64,000 bases of DNA from Cocos nucifera (Eukaryota; Streptophyta; Magnoliopsida; Arecales; Arecaceae): contig QRFJ01003031.1 of the NCBI GenBank assembly GCA_006176705.1, positions 1 through 64,000 on the forward strand. Reading direction: 5' to 3'. Below the pieces are notes generated by a model. That model searched no databases, was not told where the DNA came from, and was given only the letters and a program-made list of their open reading frames with translations. Positions within the stretch are counted from its first letter, which is position 1. Each line of letters opens with the position of its first letter. Below, piece after piece: positions 56,686 to 64,000 of this stretch. The translations under genes were made by a program, and so were the position numbers.

Positions 56686-58985
56686 TGAAGGGAAATCCTG
56701 ATTTCCCGGTCCAGGTTCGTTCAGATCTGATTAGATCAAGAGATATATTTCAAAAATTTTTTCTCTTGATCTTAATCAGATCTTGAGATATTTTCAGATC
56801 TGATTCTTATTATTTTAATAAATAAAATAAAATAAGATAAATTAAATCAAATTTAATTTACCTGATTTGGGTAATCCTATTACCCTGTAGATGATCCTGA
56901 TTGCAGCGGAAGGTTCTGGATCTTAGCCACGCAAGCGCCTGGCCTCTACCGGTATCCACTCGGGTTGGATCTGGAGATCCTCTTCTTCTCTATCACACCT
57001 CCAAAAATCAGATCTGGATCTGATCTGGAGGATCTTCAAAACTCTTTTGAAGATCTGCAGTCGTCCTTTTGCAGCAGCGCAGCCTTCTTGCTTTTGATCG
57101 CCTTTCTTTGATCTGAATCGCACCAACCTAAGTCCAAAACTCTTTTGGACGTGGAGAGGAGAGGGAGAAGAGAGTATGGCATGGAGGAAGGAGGGGAGAG
57201 GCAGCCTTGGGGCGTGGGAAATTCTAATTCAATCACTTTCAATTAATTGGGTTGGGCGCAGGGTCTTATTTATAGACTAAGCTTGTGATCCAACTCCTCT
57301 TCCTTCCCAACCAATCACAACCCTTTGTGAAATCAGATCTAAATCTGATTGGTTGGAAAATAGAGACCCCTGGATTCCTCCTTAGAGGGTGCCTAAGACC
57401 AGTCAAAGTTGGATTCTTAGTAGAACTCTAATTGGAATCCAAAAAGGAGGATGGAGTCCTTGTCCAACAAGGACTCCTAGGCGCCTCCTACTTGGGCTCA
57501 CGCCAAGGGCCCTTGGCGTGCGCCCTTCTCCTTGCCAGGTTCTGGCAGGGGGACAAGCCCCCACCAGCTCTCCAATAGGTGCATGACATGTGGTCAAAAG
57601 TCAAAGGTGTCAATGGTCAACGTTTGACCAGTCAAAGGTAGACTTTTGACCAAAGTCAAAGAACAAGAAATGGCAGGTGACCAAAAATGGCAGGTAATGT
57701 CTTACAAAATAAGACAACCTTTTCTGACTTGGACAACCTCCAGTCAGACCATATGAAGGCCTCTGATTGAGCACAAACTCCTTTGGCTCAGTCAGGACAA
57801 CTTATTTATGATAGTAAAAGAAGAACGTTAGGTTCAATCGAGTGCTAGCACGATTTTCTTGAACCTAATTGAATCTCATTCAGATCAATTGAACTAGATC
57901 AGTTCAATTGATGATCACCAGATTCAAACCCTTGTTTGTGTGACCCAGTTAGGTTCAGTTCTGTATGGTAATGGGATATGTCATGATCTCTATCATCGAC
58001 ATCATCGAAACTCCTTTCGATGGATCAGAACTCTTCTGATTCGAACAGCTAGAATGATCGATCATCTAAATCATTCTAATTGCTCCCAAAATCCACCAGT
58101 GACACCTAGCAGTATATGGTGGCAACCCATCAGAGCTGAATGCGAACCTCTTGGTGCAGCTACCTGTGTGATTAAGTTCTTCTATCTTGAGCCCCGATCA
58201 GATTAGGGTTAAGGTGAACTCGTCAAACCCTAGTCTCTGTCATATGATGTAATCATTCGATTCGAGTCCAATGTGAAAATCTAAATAGAAACTCTTTCTA
58301 TTATTTCACTCTACCATGGCCATGGGATTTCTGGACTTGATTCTCATGATCATCATAGGGCTGCTCCTCTACCACCGAGGTAGATAGATTCCATCTTGAT
58401 GCAATCCAGTTCCTACAATGAACATGCTATAGCCAACATACACCTCAGGGTTCCATATGGCTAGGAGACCGAGTAATGGTGTAGTCAAACTATAACACCC
58501 TCAAGGTGAACTGCCGATGCATCTCAGGTCAAAGAACCAGACACACTACTGCAGCATCGAGTCAGTCATTGACGAGAAGGTAGACTTCCCTAATGACTAC
58601 TCGAGGTGGTCACGCTCAGTGCCCTCGTTCTCTAACGAGTACCTGTACTCTCGCTCCGGTGTCTCCACACCGTAGACTCAAGACTCATCTACTAAAGAGA
58701 AGCGATTGTACACCAACCTTCCGGATCAATCACCATCCTCGTGATGATCCTATGGTCGGGAGCATTTTATGAGTTAATAATGATTATTCATGTCTTAAAT
58801 TTTCAACTCTTGAAAATATGAATTATCATTACCATTAACTCAAAGGATGTATCACAGACACTAAATACACATATGTGATAGAAAATAACCCATTTTATTG
58901 ATTATAGTCAAAATTATAATTTTGCCCCTAGAAGTGTATTACAAGTGTCAGCCAATTCTGGCTTCTAGGGCACATATATCTAACA
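56686..58985 (-). repeat. 5' LTR of element F
   Basis: 2300 bases; minus-strand TGTTAGATATATG...CTTCA. TATTTATA (minus TATA box) at 57267-57274; TTGAC array at about 57592-57662. Cleaner than its 3' LTR partner. Confidence 0.95.
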
Positions 58986-59455
58986 GACCAGAAATGATCC
59001 AGGGTCTGAAGCATTTTGTTAGTTATAGATATGCATGGACCACCGCATTCTTTCAAGCCAATCAGAGCGCGCTTTTTGCTGTGAAATTCCTGAAATATGC
59101 CCTTCAGATGGTCCACCGTGTGCCACAAAAAATGCTGACATCATCCTGACATCAGCATTGCATCGGTGGGTCGAGTTTGTCTGATGTTGCGGTCGAATCG
59201 GGCCGAACCGCTGAACCAATTTTCTGAACCGATTTGAACCGAACCAATTTTTTTTTTTTTTTTTGAAATTCAATTTTGGGCTCGTTTGAAGTCCATTTTG
59301 GCTGAAATTTATTTCATCTGAACCAAAAAAATAAGATCTTCACATTGGTGACCTTCTTTCCTACATAAGATTAATAAAAATATTAATTTTTAAAGAAATA
59401 GATTAATTTATTTTATAATTTAATACTTTTATTAGTATATTTTTACTGCTTATCA
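58986..59455 (-). repeat. 5' LTR of element E, outer part (beyond F)
   Basis: The first ~40 bases (58991-59029) have no counterpart in the E 3' LTR. From about 59029 (TGCATGGACCACC) it matches 43425 onward to the end CTTATCA. About 290 bases (43129-43420 of the 3' LTR) are missing. Right TSD TCATG at 59456-59460. Confidence 0.85.
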
Positions 59456-59460
59456 TCATG

Positions 59461-59756
59461 CACTAGGGATATGAGGCACATGGAAGTTGTTGAAGCCTCT
59501 TTTAGGATGTCTTATCCATTTTATTTTTTACGTAACTTTAGTTACATAGTTTCAGATCTAAGAAGGGGCACAGATGAGTCCTTCTATAGATTAAACACTT
59601 TGGTGTTTAAAAGGAATTTGAATGGAACAAGACTCCTAGCCACCACCCTTATCTTTATGCCCCTTGGAGCAATTCAAAGCCCTTTGGGGCTTTGAATTTT
59701 CAAAGCTTATCTCCAAGCCTCTCTTATAATATGGCACTATTCTTTTACTCTGCTGG
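59461..59756. other. unassigned sequence between E and G
   Basis: No gene seen. It is the continuation of 41932 and contains a perfect 12-base inverted repeat with a 4-base loop at 59671-59698 (AATTCAAAGCCC / GGGCTTTGAATT). Confidence 0.5.
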
Positions 59757-61982
59757 TGAAGAAAAAATCTTGTTTCTCGGATTAGGTTCGTTCAGATCTG
59801 ATTTGATCAAGAGGGATATTTCAAAAAATTTTTTCTTAGATCCAAATCTGATCTAAAATATTTTAGATCTAATTTTATTGATTTGATAAAATAAAATAAA
59901 TTAAAATAAATTAAATCTAATTTAATTATACCTTTATATTGGATAATTCTATTACCCTATGATGATCCTATTGTTTGTCTGAGGTTCTGGATGTAGCCAT
60001 GCAATCATCTAACCTCTACCGATATCTACTCAGACAGAATCTGAAGATCTCCTCCTCAATTCCTCCAAAAATCATATCTGAATCCGATCTCAATGGTCTT
60101 CAAAATAGCTTTTGAAGATTGGGTGTCATCTCTTGCAGCAATAGTGCTGCCTTCTTCCTTTCTTGTTATCTTTTTCTTGTTTGGATCGCACCAAACTGAA
60201 GCCCAAAACCTTTTGGGCATGGAGAGGAGAGAGAAAATTAGAGGGTGGCATGGAGAAGGAGGGAGAGGGGCTATGTGGCATGGGCAAAGGGCAAAATCTC
60301 TCAAAATTGGACGTAGACAGGGTTTATATAGATCCTACTGTGCCATGCAGTGCCACATCATCCCGACCAATCATGACTCTTTATGAAATCAGACCTAAAT
60401 CTGATTAGTGGTATAACATCATTTGATCTAATCAGATTAGGGTCCCTCACAAACCTCCTTATGAGGTGCCAAGACTGGTCAAAGATGAGTCTTTGGCACC
60501 ACTATAGTTGAATGCATCAAGCAATTGGAGTCCCATTTGTATGGGACTCCAATCCTTATCCACTTTGGGTGCATGCCTCCCTAGGCTTGCACCCCTTGCC
60601 TTTATGCTATTTAGTAGGGGGACAAGAGTCAAAGCTCTCTCCTATGGGTGCATGACACATGGGCAGAAGTCTAAGTGTCAAAGGTCAACGTTTGACCAAA
60701 GTCAAAGAACAAGATTTAGCAGGTGACGAAAAATAGCAGGTGTTGTCTTAAATTTATCTTATAAATTAAGACAACCCTTTTCTAACCTAGACATGCTCTA
60801 GTTAGACCAAGTAAAGGTTCCTAAGTGAGCCCAAACATATTTTGCTCAGTCGAGACAACTTTTAATGATTGCTAAAGAAGAATATTAGGCTCAATCATAT
60901 ACTAGCACGATTTTCTTGAATCTAATTGAATCTTATTCAAATCAATTGAACTGAGTTAGTCTGACTGATGATATCCAGATCCAAATTCTTATTTGTGTGA
61001 TCCAGTTAGATTCAGTTTTGTATGATAATGGGATATGTCATGATCTCTATCATCGAATCACCTTCTGATAGATCAAAACTTTTTTGATTTAGACAACTAG
61101 TATGATTGATCATTCAAATCATTCTAATTGCTTCCAAAATCCACCAGTGACACCTAGTAGTATATGGTGGCAACCCATCAGAACTAAAAATAAATCTCTT
61201 GGTGTAGTTATCTATGTGATTAAGTTTCTCTATCTTGAGCTCTGATCGGATTAGGGTTAAGGTGATCTCATCAAACCCTAATTTCCGTCATATGAATTAA
61301 TCATTCATTCAAGTCCGATGTGAAAACTCTAATAGAAACTCTTTCTATCATTTCACTTTGCCACGGCCATGGGCTTATGGACTTGATTCTCATGATCATC
61401 ATAGGGCTGCTCCTCATCTACCGAGGTAGATAGATCCCCTATTGGTGTAATCTAATTCCTATAATGAACATACTATAGCCAACGTACTCCTCAGGATTCC
61501 GAATGACTAGGAGATCAAGTTATGGTGTAAATCGGACACACCATTGCTACTTTTGAGCCAATCATTGATAAGAAGGTAGACTTCTCGATGACTGCAAGAG
61601 GTGGTCATGCTCAGTGTCCTCATTCTTTAACAACTATCTGTACTCACACTCTGGTGTCTCTACACTATAGACTCAAGACTCATCTATCCTAAAGAAGCGA
61701 TCATACACCAACCTTTTGGATCATTCATCATCCTCATGATGATCCAATGATTGAGAGCATTTTATGAGTTAATTATAAAAATTCAAGTCTTTAATTTTCA
61801 ACTCTTGAAAATATGAACTATCATTACCATTAACTCAAGGGATGTATCACAGACACTTTCAAATATACACTATGATAGAAAATAATCTAATTTATTATTT
61901 ATAGTCAAAATTATAATTTTATTCTTAGATGTGTATTACAAGTGTTAGCCAATTCTGGCTTCTAGGGCACACATATCTAACA
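59757..61982 (-). repeat. 3' LTR of element G
   Basis: 2226 bases; minus-strand TGTTAGATATG... to TTCTTCA. TATA-like TTTATATA at 60323-60330; TTGAC cores at about 60676-60706. An internal deletion of roughly 60-70 bases near 61530, where the block ACACCCTCAAGGTGAACT of the other LTRs is missing. Confidence 0.9.
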
Positions 61983-62558
61983 AACTCCCACTTGACCTAA
62001 AGCCAATTGGCTACAAGTCTAGGTCCCATCTTCTTAAGGTAGGCTTCGATCTTCTACTGGCCCAACAGCTTTGTGAGTGGATCTGCCGCATTATTTGCGG
62101 GGTCAACTCTCTTGACCTCGACGTAACCTTTCTTGAGGTAATCATAGATGAGGTGGTATTGCCGCTCGATATGCTTAGATTTCTGGTGAGACCTCGGCTC
62201 CTTAGCAAGGGCTATGGCACCATTGTTGTCGTAGTATAGAGGAATGGCATTCGATGGCATCACTCCGATCTTTGTGGTGAATTTTGTGTACCAAAATGCG
62301 TCCTTCGTAGCTTCTGATATAGCAATGTACTCTACTTTCATGGTGGAATCTGCTATCACTGTCTGCTTGGAGCTCTTCCAACTGACAGCACCACCATTAC
62401 ATAGAAATAGACTCCCAGATGTCAACTTTCGATCATCTATATTGGACATAAAATCTGAGTCTGTATACCCCTGGACTTGGAGTTCTCTATTACCAAAAAT
62501 CAACAATATATCCTTAGTTCTTCTCAAGTACTTAAGGATATATTTCACAGAAGTCTAG
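61983..62558 (-). pseudogene. copia RNase H (element G)
   Basis: Preceded on the plus strand by the PPT complement (61983-61996, minus GTCAAGTGGGAGTT). The frame 62054-62548 carries GYTDSDFMSNIDDRK, the Glu segment STMKVEYIAIS, LYYDNNGAIALAKEPRSHQK and NNAADPLTKLLG; the acidic residues remain. A TAG replaces a Gln codon after LLGQ, and the last residues continue downstream in the same direction (GLTRN-type frame at 62011-62208 is a shadow). RNase H would remove the RNA strand during reverse transcription. Confidence 0.85.
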
Positions 62559-63795
62559 TGTTCTTTACTTGGATTCGACTGATATCTGCTCGTGACACTC
62601 ATAGCATGGGCTATATCAGGTCATATACATAATATGGCATACATGAGGCTCCCTATTGCTGAAGCATAAGAGATCTTGCTCATGCGTTCAATCTCCTCTG
62701 GTGTGTTGGGACATATTTTCTTGGAAAGATGAATGCCATGTCTGAAGGATACTAATCTCCTCTTGGAGTTTTGGATGCTAAACCTTTTTTGCACTTCCTC
62801 TATGTACATCTTTTGTAAAACCCTAGCATCCTATTCGGTCTATCTCTATATATTTTAATTTTTAGAATGAAGTATGCTTCTCCTAGGTCTTTCATGCAAA
62901 ATTCTTTAGATAACCATATTTAAACTATGGTCAATATGAAAATATCATTTTCAATAAGAAGGATATCATCCACGTACTGTACGAGAAAGACAATAGCGCT
63001 CCCACCTATCTTTTTAAAAACACATGGTTCCTCCTTATTTTTGATGAAATCAAACAATTTGATCACATCATTAAATTGAGTATTCCAGCTCCGACATGCT
63101 TGCTTTAGTCCATATATGGACCTTTGTAGCTTGCATACTTTGTGATCAGTATCACTGGATGTGAAACCTAGTGGCTGTTCTATATAAAAATTTTTCTCAA
63201 GGTATCCATTTAAGAACGTTGTTTTCACATTCATTTGTCATATTTCATAATTAAAATAGGCTACAATAGTAAGTAATGTGTGGATGAATTTTAGCATAGC
63301 TACTGGCGAAAAGGTATCTTGATAGTCAATGCCTTCATGCTGACTATAACCTTTTGCCACTAATCTAGCTTTGAATGTCTCCATATTCCCATCTGCACCA
63401 ATCTTTCTCTTGTAGATCTATTTACACCCAATAGGTACTATACCTTCTAGTGGATCTACTAAGGTCCAGACTTGGTTTGAGTGCATCGAGTCAATTTCTG
63501 ACTTCATTGCCTCTAACCATTCCTCGGAGTTGATATCTGATATTGCCTCATCATACGTTTTGGAATCATCACCATGAACCCCATTACCTACGAGGAACAT
63601 TTTCTCTACTTTTTCTAAAATAGTACCTAAGTACCTCTCAGAGGGATGGGAGACCCTTTCTAATCTATGAGGTGGAGGAGGTAGTGATTGTATTGACTCA
63701 ACCTGATTTGGTTCCATGGGGTCCTTAGCTTGTTGCTTTTGTGAGACTTTCTCCTTGAGCTTGATTTGCTTTCCAATGCCACTATCTTAAATAAA
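62559..63795 (-). pseudogene. copia reverse transcriptase (element G)
   Basis: Open pieces 62621-62809 (MYIEEVQKRFS, ERMSKISYASAIGSLMYAI), 62920-63234 (TTFLNGYLEKNFYIEQPLGF, SIYGLKQACRSWN, VQYVDDILLIEND) and 63418-63717 (LERVSHPSERYLG, AMKSEIDSMHSNQVW). The YVDD active site is intact. Stops interrupt it: TGA for Trp before QMNVK (near 63237) and TAA-type stops near 62918 and 63418. The frame is intact at VFKKIGGSAIVF (near 63015), TFSPVAML (near 63310) and RVSHPSERYLG (near 63650), the three places where A and F carry indels. Confidence 0.88.
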
Positions 63796-64000
63796 TTATT
63801 TTTAAGAAAGATGGTATGCCAACTCACAATCACATTATGGCCTTCTAGAATGTAGAAATAATATCCTAATGACTCTTTAGGATATCCTATAAATCGAGCT
63901 CTAAAGGATCTGAAGTCTAACTTATCTGCTTATTGTCTTTTGACATGAGTCGGACAACCCCAAATTCTGAGATGACTCAGACTTGGTTTCATTCCATGAC
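63796..64000 (-). pseudogene. copia integrase C-terminal end (element G)
   Basis: Reads KPSLSHLRIWGCPTHVKR, then a TAA in place of Gln, and the segment corresponding to FIGYPKESLGYYF. At the position of the shared TAG of A, B and F, G has TAA (63796-63798) with one base missing just before it. Continues beyond the window. Confidence 0.75.

Larger units (their letters stand above)
48541..58985 (-). mobile_element. Ty1/copia element F (minus strand), nested in E 5' LTR
   Basis: 10445 bases: 5' LTR 56686-58985, PBS 56671-56683, leader, gag, PR, INT, RT, RNase H, PPT, 3' LTR 48541-50835. It is very similar to A along its length and shares A's unusual pol frameshifts. It has the best preserved zinc knuckle, protease and integrase in the window. 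A patch from about 49840 to 51300 is rich in single-base indels. Confidence 0.95.
41938..59455 (-). mobile_element. Ty3/gypsy element E (minus strand), gag-protease only, interrupted by F
   Basis: On the minus strand: 5' LTR (58986-59455 plus 47399-48540), tRNA-Asp PBS, gag, protease, a 1.1-kb non-coding tail, purine tract and 3' LTR (41938-43835). The internal region is only 3563 bases and no reverse transcriptase, RNase H or integrase motif is present, so E could not move alone. The gag and the DLGAS-type protease resemble the Athila/Tat side of plant Ty3/gypsy. The TSD is perfect. Confidence 0.9.
59757..64000 (-). mobile_element. Ty1/copia element G (minus strand), truncated by right window edge
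   Basis: The 3' LTR (59757-61982), PPT and the RNase H, RT and end-of-integrase regions are visible; the rest lies outside. It is more diverged from A and F than they are from each other. It keeps the reading frame at three sites where A and F are frameshifted. The bases left of the LTR are GCTGG; the TSD cannot be tested. Confidence 0.9.

Noticed and set aside
1..64000. CRISPR array, prophage, operon or bacterial defence system
   Set aside because: The sequence is plant nuclear retrotransposon DNA; no regularly spaced repeats with unique spacers and no bacterial-type genes were seen.

Overview
The window reads as nuclear, intergenic heterochromatin of a flowering plant. It is AT-rich, has no intact host gene, and is almost entirely nested LTR retrotransposons with plant-type primer binding sites (the 3' ends of initiator tRNA-Met and tRNA-Asp). 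A monocot, possibly a palm, is my guess from element style only and is weakly supported. I label the elements A to H. Boundaries rest on TG...CA-type LTR ends, PBS/PPT placement, comparison of copies with one another, and target-site duplications (TSDs).

1-32787: a four-element nest. Element C (Ty1/copia, minus strand, its 3' part beyond the left edge) is the host. Its ~1.87-kb leader was hit twice: by D (Ty3/gypsy-type, plus, 1672-8580) and by B (same copia family as C, plus, 9001-29782). B was itself hit inside its RNase H region by A (same family again, plus, 16505-26912). Removing D and B restores a C leader of 1867 bases, against 1864 in A and 1863 in F. C ends with its 5' LTR at 30503-32787.

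32788-41932: older, decayed sequence. It holds a pseudogene of the plant 'putative gypsy type transposon' class (Transposase_28-like, 33669-35690) and a coiled-coil reading frame (35818-36598 resuming at 40109-40233). The coiled-coil frame is split by H, a 3.5-kb non-autonomous LTR element (36599-40108).

41938-59455: E, a Ty3/gypsy element on the minus strand with gag and protease but no reverse transcriptase. A perfect 5-base TSD (TCATG) flanks it. Its 5' LTR is split by F (48541-58985), a minus-strand copia element closely similar to A. From 59757 to the right edge lies the 3' half of another minus-strand copia element, G.

The copia family (A, B, C, F, G) has ~2.2-2.3-kb LTRs, a W-box-rich U3, a TATA box and a long structured leader. 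Coding order is gag, zinc knuckle, protease, integrase, reverse transcriptase, RNase H. No copy here is intact. Several lesions are shared between copies at different loci, so they probably predate transposition; this points to spread of a defective lineage moved in trans. I found no CRISPR array, rRNA or tRNA gene, and no new defence or metabolic system. The most interesting points are the inherited lesions, a conserved leader stem, the tandem PBS of element H, the old-ends/young-middle mosaic of A, and an unidentified 186-codon frame in D.
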